Positions 1 through 5,580 of a DNA stretch of 11,956 bases are shown here, piece by piece. The stretch is from Pseudomonadota bacterium (GTDB lineage: Bacteria; Pseudomonadota; Alphaproteobacteria; Acetobacterales; Acetobacteraceae): positions 1 to 11,956 of the forward strand of contig JAJXSZ010000059.1 in the NCBI GenBank assembly GCA_021784255.1, written 5' to 3'. Within the stretch, counting starts at the first letter, position 1. Every line of letters begins with the position of its first letter. The position numbers were made by a program, and so were the translations under genes. Under the pieces are notes generated by a model, which ran no database searches, was not told the DNA's origin, and saw only the letters and a list, made by a program, of their open reading frames with translations.

Positions 1-211
1 CCGGCGCCGGCGGCATCGTCACGCCGGGCGGGCGTGGCGGCAGGGGCAGCAGCGGCTGGCCGCGGACGACCGGCAGCCGGCCGGGATGCGACGCCCCGAG
101 CTCGGAAGGCGTGCGCAGATAGGCCGGCGGTATCGGCGGCGGCGGCAGCGCCGCACGCGCCGTGCCCACGGCGAACACCAGCCCGGCCCCGAGCAACCAG
201 CCCCAACGCAT
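1..211 (-). CDS. exported proline-rich protein, N-terminal part (runs off left edge)
   Basis: An open frame begins at an ATG (211 down to 209) and continues uninterrupted to the left edge, giving 70 residues with no stop. Residues 1-20 form a clear Sec signal peptide: MRWGW, then a hydrophobic stretch, then a cleavage site of the type A-R-A|A near residue 20. The mature part is dominated by proline (PPPPIPP, PLPPRPP), so it is probably an extended periplasmic or surface linker ahead of a domain outside the window. The family is not recognised. The gene lies 48 bp downstream of dsrE on the same strand and has a plausible promoter of its own just upstream. Confidence is good that this is a real secreted protein; its function is unknown. 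Confidence 0.7.
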   Translation of the reverse strand, partial: MRWGWLLGAGLVFAVGTARAALPPPPIPPAYLRTPSELGASHPGRLPVVRGQPLLPLPPRPPGVTMPPAP

Positions 212-220
212 CGACGACTC

Positions 221-249
221 TCTACAGGCCCCGCCCGAGAGCGGGTCAA
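221..249 (-). promoter_or_regulatory. candidate sigma70-like promoter for the exported-protein gene
   Basis: On the minus strand, TTGACC (249-244) is followed after exactly 17 bases by TGTAGA (226-221). The -35 box matches 5 of 6 consensus bases and the -10 box 3 of 6. Predicted transcription would start about 3 bases before the ATG at 211, giving an almost leaderless message. It lies in the only gap between dsrE and this gene. No experimental support; the -10 match is weak. Confidence 0.35.
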
Positions 250-259
250 GCACCGCCAA

Positions 260-655
260 CTAAAAGGAAACGATCGCGCGCGCGTCGGCGAGCAGCGTCG
301 CCATCCCGGCGACTTCGACGCCGGGTGCCAGGCGCTCCGCCGCGATCCCCGCGAGACGCAACGCCGTCTCGCACGCGATGCGTCGCACCCCGAGTTCGGC
401 CGCCGCCGCGCACAGCTCCGCGCAGGTCGCGACGCCGAGCGAACGCCGGCGCGACTCCTCGGCCGTCTCCTGACCCGCCGCCCCCTCGGCCAGCAGGGCC
501 GCGACCCCGGCTTCGGTGGCGAACAGCACGACGCCGCGACCGAGCGAAGCGGCCGTCGTCGCCAGCATCAGAGCGGCATGGACGCGCGACGAAGCCGCCG
601 ACAACAGCAGGATACCCAGGTGATCAGGCGGCGCAGACAGGGGCCGGCTCCGCAT
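260..655 (-). CDS. DsrE/DsrF-like (TusD-type) sulfur-transfer family protein
   Basis: A 131-residue protein. DsrE-fold proteins form small cytosolic oligomers that relay persulfide sulfur in tRNA thiolation or sulfur oxidation. Visible family features are the first beta-strand LGILLLSA (13-20), the VHAALMLATTAASLGR helix (25-40), GVVLFATEAG (41-50), and C95 in the C-terminal RRIACETALR segment, where TusD/DsrE-like proteins carry their functional cysteine. C78 and C82 are additional. The start chosen (ATG at 655-653) overlaps the 3' end of the moeB-like gene by 32 bp; no better in-frame start precedes the first strand, and the ribosome site is weak, suggesting translational coupling. Its position directly after moeB suggests a sulfur-relay partnership. 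The exact acceptor is unknown. Confidence 0.8.
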   Translation of the reverse strand: MRSRPLSAPPDHLGILLLSAASSRVHAALMLATTAASLGRGVVLFATEAGVAALLAEGAAGQETAEESRRRSLGVATCAELCAAAAELGVRRIACETALRLAGIAAERLAPGVEVAGMATLLADARAIVSF

Positions 656-1445
656 GGTGCGACAGATCCCGATAGCCCTGCGCGCCGCAGGACGGACATT
701 CGGGGTCGCCTGGCAGCGCGATCGTGCGCATGCGCGAAGCAAGGGCGTCCCAGATGAGCAGCCGCCCGGCGAGTGTCTCGCCGATGCCGGTGATCTCCTT
801 CAGCACCTCGGTCGCCTGCAACGTGCCCATGACGCCCGTCACCGCGCCGAGCACCCCCGCCTCGCCGCAGCTCGGCACCAGGCCTGGTGGCGGCGGCGCC
901 GGATGCAGACAGCGATAGCATGGCCCGCCGGCCTGCGGCTTGAACACGCCGAGCTGCCCCTCGAAGCGCAGCACGGCGGCGGAAACCAGCGTCTTGCCCA
1001 GCAGCACGCAGGCATCCGACAACAGGAAGCGCGTCGCGAAATTGTCGGTGCCATCACAGACGATGTCGTAGTCGCGGATGAGGTCGAGCACGTTGTCCCG
1101 CCCGATGCGCGCGCGCACCGGCTGCAACGCCACCAGCGGGTTGATGCGCCGTGCGGCCGCCGCCGCGGACGTCACTTTCGGCTTGCCCAGATCCGCCGTC
1201 CCATGCGCCACCTGGCGCTGCAGGTTGGAGAGCTCGACCAAATCGTCATCGACGATGCCGATCGTCCCCACGCCCGCCGCCGCGAGATAGAGCAGGAGCG
1301 GCGAGCCGAGTCCGCCGGCGCCGGCGATCAGAACGCGCGCCGCGCGCAGCTTTGCCTGCCCCGTGCCACCGACCTCGGCGAGCAGGATGTGGCGCGCGTA
1401 ACGCCGGATCTCGTCCTCGGAAAAATCCAATTCCATCGCCGGCAT
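624..1445 (-). CDS. moeB: E1-like ThiF/MoeB adenylyltransferase (HesA/MoeB/ThiF family)
   Basis: A 273-residue E1-like enzyme. The family adenylates the C-terminal Gly-Gly of a ubiquitin-like sulfur carrier (MoaD for molybdopterin, ThiS for thiamin), using Mg-ATP. The nucleotide-binding loop GAGGLGS is at 42-48, the VDDD strand end at 66-68, the LQRQ arginine finger at 75-78, and DGTDN with its metal-binding Asp at 131-135. A structural zinc site is formed by CYRC (C176, C179) and CPSC (C250, C253). C193 lies in PSCGEAGVLG, the site of the family's reactive cysteine. There is no C-terminal rhodanese domain, so sulfur must come from elsewhere, possibly the overlapping DsrE protein. Start: ATG at 1445; a second ATG three codons later (1436) is possible, and neither has a strong ribosome site. 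It lies 47 bp downstream of copZ. MoeB and ThiF cannot be separated by sequence reading alone. Confidence 0.9.
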   Translation of the reverse strand: MPAMELDFSEDEIRRYARHILLAEVGGTGQAKLRAARVLIAGAGGLGSPLLLYLAAAGVGTIGIVDDDLVELSNLQRQVAHGTADLGKPKVTSAAAAARRINPLVALQPVRARIGRDNVLDLIRDYDIVCDGTDNFATRFLLSDACVLLGKTLVSAAVLRFEGQLGVFKPQAGGPCYRCLHPAPPPPGLVPSCGEAGVLGAVTGVMGTLQATEVLKEITGIGETLAGRLLIWDALASRMRTIALPGDPECPSCGAQGYRDLSHHAEPAPVCAA

Positions 1446-1453
1446 ATGGGTGC

Positions 1454-1485
1454 CCGGCCGCGTCCGACGCAAGCCCGGCGGCCGG
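1454..1485. other. inverted repeat between copZ and moeB
   Basis: CCGGCCGC (1454-1461) and GCGGCCGG (1478-1485) are a perfect 8-bp inverted repeat with a 16-nt loop in the 47-bp gap between copZ and the moeB-like gene. No U-run follows, so it is not a classical intrinsic terminator. It could lower read-through from copZ into moeB or stabilise the short copZ message. Confidence 0.4.
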
Positions 1486-1492
1486 CCCGCAG

Positions 1493-1687
1493 TCAGGCGG
1501 GCGTAGCGGGATAGCCCGCCTCGTCCAGTGCCGCGATCACCGATGCGCTTTCCGCGCCCTCGACCGTCACGCGGTGCGCCGGCAGATCGACCGTCACCCG
1601 TGCCGCCGGAGCGACCGAGGCCACCGCCTCCTTCACCGCGCGCTCGCAATGCGAGCAGCTCATGTCCGGAACATTCAGCGTCAGCAT
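1493..1687 (-). CDS. copZ: CopZ-type copper chaperone (single HMA domain)
   Basis: A 64-residue cytosolic heavy-metal-associated domain protein with ferredoxin-like fold. It binds Cu(I) through two cysteines and passes it to CopA or to the sensor. The binding loop is M9-S-C11-S-H-C14, matching the MxCxxC family motif, followed by the helix ERAVKEAVASV and the C-terminal ALDEAGYPA strand region. Length is typical of stand-alone CopZ. The ATG at 1687 is preceded by a strong GGAGGT ribosome site 4 bases upstream, which decides the start. A CueR-type promoter lies immediately upstream, so copper induction is expected. It is separated from copA-cueR by a dehydrogenase gene but appears to share their regulator. 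Confidence 0.93.
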   Translation of the reverse strand: MLTLNVPDMSCSHCERAVKEAVASVAPAARVTVDLPAHRVTVEGAESASVIAALDEAGYPATPA

Positions 1688-1703
1688 GGTTACCTCCGCG
1701 CCG

Positions 1704-1734
1704 GAGATGGCGCTTCCCACCGTGGCAAGGTCAA
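1704..1734 (-). promoter_or_regulatory. CueR-type operator/promoter of copZ
   Basis: On the minus strand, TTGACC (1734-1729) is followed after 19 bases by CATCTC (1709-1704). The over-long spacer is characteristic of MerR-family activated promoters. Within it lies an imperfect dyad, CTTGC-N7-GGAAG, which differs by one base from a perfect CTTCC-N7-GGAAG repeat and has the same arm spacing as E. coli CueR sites. The -35 box, dyad and CATCTCCG block recur upstream of copA. Predicted transcription would start about 10 bases before the ATG, leaving a leader holding little more than the Shine-Dalgarno. Confidence 0.72.
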
Positions 1735-1787
1735 CCCCTCCGCCTGCCCATGACCGCGCTCGCTGCCGGACCCGGCGGCCGCCTGGG

Positions 1788-1810
1788 GCCATGCCGCTCG
1801 ACGGCATGGC
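1788..1810. terminator. perfect 9-bp hairpin, possible terminator after the dehydrogenase gene
   Basis: GCCATGCCG (1788-1796), loop CTCGA, then CGGCATGGC (1802-1810) form a perfect 9-bp stem with a 5-nt loop. It lies about 70 bp beyond the dehydrogenase stop codon and upstream of the copZ promoter. No U-run follows on the minus strand, so it would be an atypical terminator. A 10-bp palindrome GGCGGCCGCC sits at 1774-1783. The hairpin would insulate copZ from dehydrogenase transcription. Confidence 0.45.
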
Positions 1811-1843
1811 GGATAGGCATCGCCGGGGACGGCCCTGGCCCGG

Positions 1844-1881
1844 CGAGCGGGTGCGAACACTCCGAGCGGGTGCGAACACTC
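1844..1881. repeat. perfect tandem duplication of a 19-bp unit
   Basis: CGAGCGGGTGCGAACACTC occurs twice with no spacer and no mismatch (1844-1862 and 1863-1881). The second copy overlaps the TGA stop codon (1880-1882, minus strand) of the dehydrogenase gene. It may be a recent slippage duplication or a tandem binding site. No known element was recognised. Confidence 0.9.
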
Positions 1882-2953
1882 AGAGCGCGGCCAGCACCGC
1901 CTCGGCGACCTCGCGCGTGGCCGCGTTCCCACCGGCGTCCGGCGGCCGCAACCCCGCGGCGAAGGCGCGGTCCACGCCCGCGCGAAGCATCGCCGCCGCG
2001 TCCGCGCAGCGCGGCGCCGCGTGCCGCTCCGCCAGCCATTCCAGCATCATCGCCGCGGAAAGGATGGTCGCGGTCGGGTTGGCGAGGCCCTTGCCCGCGA
2101 TGTCGGGCGCGCTGCCATGGCAGGGCTGAAACACCGCATGGGCATCGCCGATATCCGCCGACGGCGCGAAGCCGAGGCCGCCAATCAGCCCGGCCGCCAG
2201 GTCGGAGAGGATGTCGCCGAACATGTTCTCCGTCACCATCACGTCAAACCGCCAGGGCCGGCGCACCAGGTCGAGCGCCGCCGCGTCGACGTAGACGCAT
2301 TCCGCCTCGATCGCCCGGTGCCGCGCCGCGACCTCGAGAAAGACCCGGCGGAAGAACGCCATCGAGGTGAGCACATTGGCCTTGTCGACGCAGGTCACGC
2401 GCCCCGGCAGGCCGCGCGCGCGCCGCGCCCCGGCGAGACGGAACGCCGCCTCGAACAGCCGCTCGCTGGTCGCGCGCGTGATCACCAGCCGGTCGATCGC
2501 CCGCGCGTCGTTCTCCACCCGCCCGAGCTTGCGCTCCGCGAACAACCCCTCGGTCGATTCCCGCAGCAGCACGATGTCCAGCGACACGGCGCGCGGGTCG
2601 GCGAGCGGGATCGACAGGCCGGGGATCGGGCGAGCCGGCCGCACCCCGGCATAGAGCCCGAGCTCCGTGCGCAGATCGAGTTGCGGTGCGATCTCGGTGC
2701 CGTCGGGATAGCGCACCGCCGGGTCGCCCATCGCCCCGAGCAGGATCGCATCCGCCGCCCGGCACGCCGCCATTGTCGCCGCCGGCAACGCCGCGCCAGT
2801 CGCGGCATAGCAGGCCGCCCCCGCTGGATGTTCCTCGAGCGCCAGCGACAGCCCGGCGCGCGCGCTGGCCGCGCGCAGCAGCAGCAGCGTCGGCGCCACC
2901 ACTTCTTTACCGATACCGTCGCCAGGCAGCACCGCAATGCCAAAATCGCTCAT
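1880..2953 (-). CDS. isocitrate/isopropylmalate-type beta-decarboxylating dehydrogenase
   Basis: A 357-residue member of the NAD(P)- and metal-dependent beta-decarboxylating dehydrogenases (3-isopropylmalate, isocitrate, homoisocitrate, tartrate and D-malate enzymes). Visible landmarks are GDGIGKEV (11-18), LDLRTELGLYAGVRP with substrate arginines R95 and R105, LRESTEG with R131, catalytic K191 in VDKANVLTSM, Y221-V-D223, metal-binding aspartates in MFGDILSDLAAG (D247, D251), and the nucleotide loop PCHGSAPDIAGKGLANP (277-293). The usual catalytic tyrosine of the TEGxY motif is replaced by F138. The ESTEG signature differs from the ELTGG of LeuB, so it is probably not the leucine-pathway enzyme; the substrate is unknown. 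The ATG at 2953 has a GAGG ribosome site; an earlier in-frame start (2986) would run into copA control sequence. It is transcribed divergently from copA. Confidence 0.85.
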   Translation of the reverse strand: MSDFGIAVLPGDGIGKEVVAPTLLLLRAASARAGLSLALEEHPAGAACYAATGAALPAATMAACRAADAILLGAMGDPAVRYPDGTEIAPQLDLRTELGLYAGVRPARPIPGLSIPLADPRAVSLDIVLLRESTEGLFAERKLGRVENDARAIDRLVITRATSERLFEAAFRLAGARRARGLPGRVTCVDKANVLTSMAFFRRVFLEVAARHRAIEAECVYVDAAALDLVRRPWRFDVMVTENMFGDILSDLAAGLIGGLGFAPSADIGDAHAVFQPCHGSAPDIAGKGLANPTATILSAAMMLEWLAERHAAPRCADAAAMLRAGVDRAFAAGLRPPDAGGNAATREVAEAVLAAL

Positions 2954-2992
2954 GCCGCATCCTCGCCTTGCATCCGGCTCCGTCAACCGCCC

Positions 2993-3022
2993 TTGACCTT
3001 CCCATCATAGGAAGCCCATCTC
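2993..3022 (+). promoter_or_regulatory. CueR-type operator/promoter of the copA-cueR-oxidase operon
   Basis: TTGACC (2993-2998) is the -35 box. CATCTC (3017-3022) gives an 18-base spacer; a one-base shift to ATCTCC gives 19. CTTCC (2998-3002) and GGAAG (3010-3014) form a perfect dyad with a 7-base centre, the geometry of the E. coli CueR target in PcopA. The site repeats the copZ promoter almost block for block. A start 6-7 bases after the -10 box falls on the copA ATG at 3029. Confidence 0.82.
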
Positions 3023-3028
3023 CGAACC

Positions 3029-5155
3029 ATGGACGCCGACAGCACCATCGATCTGGCCATCACCGGCATGACCTGCGCGGCCTGCGCCACGCGCGTCGAG
3101 CGGGCGCTCAAGCGCACGCCGGGCGTCGCGGCGGCGTCGGTCAACCTGGCCACCGAGCGCGCCCGCGTGACGCTCGCGGGCGCCGACGAGGCTGCGGTGA
3201 TCGCCGCCGTGACGCGCGCCGGGTATGGCGCGGCACCCCTGGACGCGGCGCCGAAGGCGGATCCCTGGGAATGGTGGCTGCTCGGCCTCGGCGGCGTGCT
3301 CACGCTGCCGCTGCTCGCGTCCATGGCGGGGTTGCGGCTGCCTGGCTGGGCGGCGCTGGCGCTGGCCACCCCGGTGCAGTTCGTCGTTGGCTGGCGCTTC
3401 CACCGCGGCGCCGTCGCCGCCCTGCGCAACCGCGCGCCCAACATGGACGTGCTGGTCTCGCTCGGCACCTGGTCCGCCTTCCTGCTCAGCGTCTGGGATC
3501 TGCTGGCCGGGGCGCCGCTCTACTTCGAATCCGCCACCGTGGTGATCGTGCTGGTGCGGCTGGGCAAGGCGCTGGAGGCACGCGCCCGCCGCCGCACCGC
3601 CGGCGCCCTGCGCGCCCTCGAGGCGCTGCGCCCTGCGACGGCCTGGCGCCTCGCCGACGGCAAAGAAATCGAGGTCCCGGTCGCCGCCCTCGGCATCGGT
3701 GAGCGCATTGCTGTGCCACCCGGCGAACGCATCCCGGTCGACGGCATCGTGCGCGCCGGCGAAAGCGACGCCGATGAAAGCCTGCTGACCGGCGAGAGCC
3801 GGCCGGTGCCCAAGGAGCCCGGCGGGCGCGTCGTCGCCGGCTCGCTCAACGGCGCCGGCCGTCTTGAGATCGAAACGACGGCGCTGGCCGGCGAGACGAT
3901 GCTCGCGCGGATCGTCCGTCTGGTGGAGGACGCCCAGGCTGCCAAGCCGCCGATCCAGCGGACCGTCGATCGGGTGAGTGCGGTCTTCGTTCCCATCGTG
4001 CTGGCCATCGCGGCTCTGTCCCTGGGTACCTGGCTGCTGCTCGGTGCCCCGCTCGACTACGCGCTGGTGGCGGCTGCGGCGGTGCTCGTCGTCGCCTGCC
4101 CCTGCGCGCTCGGCCTCGCCACACCCGCCGCGATCGTCGCCGGCACCGGCGCTGCCGCGCGGGCCGGCATCCTCATCGCCGACCCCGCGGTGCTGGATAC
4201 CGCGCGCGGCATCAAGACCGTCGCCTTCGACAAGACCGGCACGCTCACCGAGGGCCGGCCGCGCCTCATCGCCGCCATCCCCGCCGCAGCGATGACCCAA
4301 GCGGAACTTCTCGCGATGGCCGCCGCGATCGAGGGCAACGCCACTCACCCGCTGGCACGCGCGATCCGCGACGCGGCCCGGGATCTGGCCATTCCGGCCG
4401 CCACCGACCTGCGCGCGCTTCCCGGCCGCGGCGCCGAGGCCCGGGTCGAGGGCCGCCGCCTTGCCCTGGGCAGCGAGCGCCTGCTCGCGGAGTCGGGGGC
4501 CGAGCCCGGCTCGCTGGGCGCGGCCGCCGCGCGCCATGCGAACGCCAGCCTCGCCTGGCTCATCGCGCCGGAGGAGGCGCGCGTGCTCGGCCTGCTCGCC
4601 TTCGCCGACACCGCACGCACCGGCGCCCGCGAGGCGGTCGCGCAACTGCACCGCCAGGGCTTCCACGTGGCCATGCTCTCGGGCGATCACCGCGACGCCG
4701 CCGAGGCGGTCGCCGCCGAGCTCGGCATCGAGGACGTCCGCGCCGGCCTGCTGCCGGCCGAAAAACTCGCGGCCATCGCCGAGCTGCGCCAGCGCGGGCC
4801 GGTCGCGATGGTCGGCGATGGCGTCAACGACGCGCCGGCCCTGGCCGCCGCCGATCTGGGCATCGCCGTCGCCGGCGGCAGCGAGGCGGCACTGCATGCC
4901 GCGGGGATCACCCTGCTGCGCGCCGACCCGCGCCTGGTTCCCGCCTCGCTCGCCATCGCCCGGCTCACCGCGCGCACCATCCGCCAGGGTCTGTTCTGGG
5001 CCTTCGCCTACAACCTCCTTGCCCTGCCCTTCGCGGCCTTCGGCGTGCTCTCGCCGATGATCGCCGGCGGCGCCATGGCGGCCTCGTCGGTCTCCGTCGT
5101 GCTCAACGCGCTGCGCCTGCGCCGCTGGAAGCCGGCCATCGGGGAGGCGGCATGA
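3029..5155 (+). CDS. copA: Cu(I)-exporting P1B-type ATPase CopA
   Basis: A 708-residue inner-membrane ATPase that pumps Cu(I) from the cytosol to the periplasm. There is one N-terminal HMA domain with GMTCAAC (C16, C19). The membrane region carries the C357-P-C359 copper site, and the last two segments hold YN and MAASS, the residues diagnostic of Cu(I)-selective P1B-1 pumps. Catalytic landmarks are TGES (254-257, actuator), D401-KTGT (phosphorylated aspartate), H440-P441 (nucleotide binding) and GDGVNDAP (596-603). All key residues are intact and length is normal for a one-HMA CopA. The ATG at 3029 fits the HMA domain start. The only SD-like run (AGGA, about 3008-3012) is far from the ATG and inside the operator. 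It is the first gene of the operon and overlaps cueR by ATGA. Confidence 0.97.
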   Translation: MDADSTIDLAITGMTCAACATRVERALKRTPGVAAASVNLATERARVTLAGADEAAVIAAVTRAGYGAAPLDAAPKADPWEWWLLGLGGVLTLPLLASMAGLRLPGWAALALATPVQFVVGWRFHRGAVAALRNRAPNMDVLVSLGTWSAFLLSVWDLLAGAPLYFESATVVIVLVRLGKALEARARRRTAGALRALEALRPATAWRLADGKEIEVPVAALGIGERIAVPPGERIPVDGIVRAGESDADESLLTGESRPVPKEPGGRVVAGSLNGAGRLEIETTALAGETMLARIVRLVEDAQAAKPPIQRTVDRVSAVFVPIVLAIAALSLGTWLLLGAPLDYALVAAAAVLVVACPCALGLATPAAIVAGTGAAARAGILIADPAVLDTARGIKTVAFDKTGTLTEGRPRLIAAIPAAAMTQAELLAMAAAIEGNATHPLARAIRDAARDLAIPAATDLRALPGRGAEARVEGRRLALGSERLLAESGAEPGSLGAAAARHANASLAWLIAPEEARVLGLLAFADTARTGAREAVAQLHRQGFHVAMLSGDHRDAAEAVAAELGIEDVRAGLLPAEKLAAIAELRQRGPVAMVGDGVNDAPALAAADLGIAVAGGSEAALHAAGITLLRADPRLVPASLAIARLTARTIRQGLFWAFAYNLLALPFAAFGVLSPMIAGGAMAASSVSVVLNALRLRRWKPAIGEAA

Positions 5156-5580
5156 ACATCGGCGAGGCTGCGCGCGCCTCCGGCGTCTCGGCCAAGATGA
5201 TCCGTTATTATGAAGCAACGGGTCTGCTGGCCGCGGTCGAGCGCACCCTCGGCAATTACCGCACCTACGCACCCGCCGACATCCATACGCTGCGCTTCAT
5301 CCGCCGCGCCCGCGACCTCGGCTTCGACATGGCCTCGATCGCGCGCCTGCTCGCCCTCTGGCGCGACGAGCGCCGCAGCAGCGCCGAGGTCAAGCACATC
5401 GCCGAGGGCCACATCGCGGCCCTGCGCGAGCGGATCGGCCAGATGCAGGCGATGCTGCGCACGCTCGAGCATCTCTGCCAGCATTGCCATGGCGATACGC
5501 GACCCGACTGCCCGATCCTCGACGATCTCGCCGCTCCCGACCACGCCACGTCCCACGCCACGCCACGCGCCGCCCGATGA
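5152..5580 (+). CDS. cueR: Cu(I)-responsive MerR-family regulator CueR
   Basis: A 142-residue transcription factor that binds promoters with over-long spacers and activates them on binding Cu(I). It has an N-terminal winged helix-turn-helix (NIGEAARASGVSAKMIRYYE, 2-21), the wing with GNYRTY (34-39), a dimerisation helix (about 75-108), and the metal loop C112-HGDTRPD-C120. C112 and C120 fall at the same numbered positions as the E. coli CueR ligands, and S77 is present, the residue that marks monovalent-metal sensors rather than divalent ones. The ATG overlaps the copA stop (ATGA) and follows a strong GGGGAGG. Being in the operon it controls, it should be auto-amplifying. The histidine-bearing C-terminal tail (about 126-142) is an extension of unknown role. 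Confidence 0.95.
   Translation: MNIGEAARASGVSAKMIRYYEATGLLAAVERTLGNYRTYAPADIHTLRFIRRARDLGFDMASIARLLALWRDERRSSAEVKHIAEGHIAALRERIGQMQAMLRTLEHLCQHCHGDTRPDCPILDDLAAPDHATSHATPRAAR

Noticed and set aside
1493..1879. Longer 128-codon version of CopZ
   Set aside because: The extra N-terminus would run upstream through the CueR promoter. The ATG at 1687 has the strong ribosome site and gives the standard CopZ length.
1844..1881. Seed of a CRISPR array or insertion-sequence end
   Set aside because: There are only two units, no spacers, no transposase nearby and no terminal inverted repeats.
2954..2986. Earlier start for the dehydrogenase at 2986
   Set aside because: It adds an unconserved MTEPDARRGCG stretch. 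ATG 2953 has a GAGG ribosome site and begins directly at the first beta-strand.
3005..5272. Long minus-strand open frame (755 codons) opposite copA
   Set aside because: It lies antisense to an intact CopA with all motifs. Its translation is low-complexity Arg/Gly/Ala/Gln-rich, as expected for the antisense of GC-rich codons.
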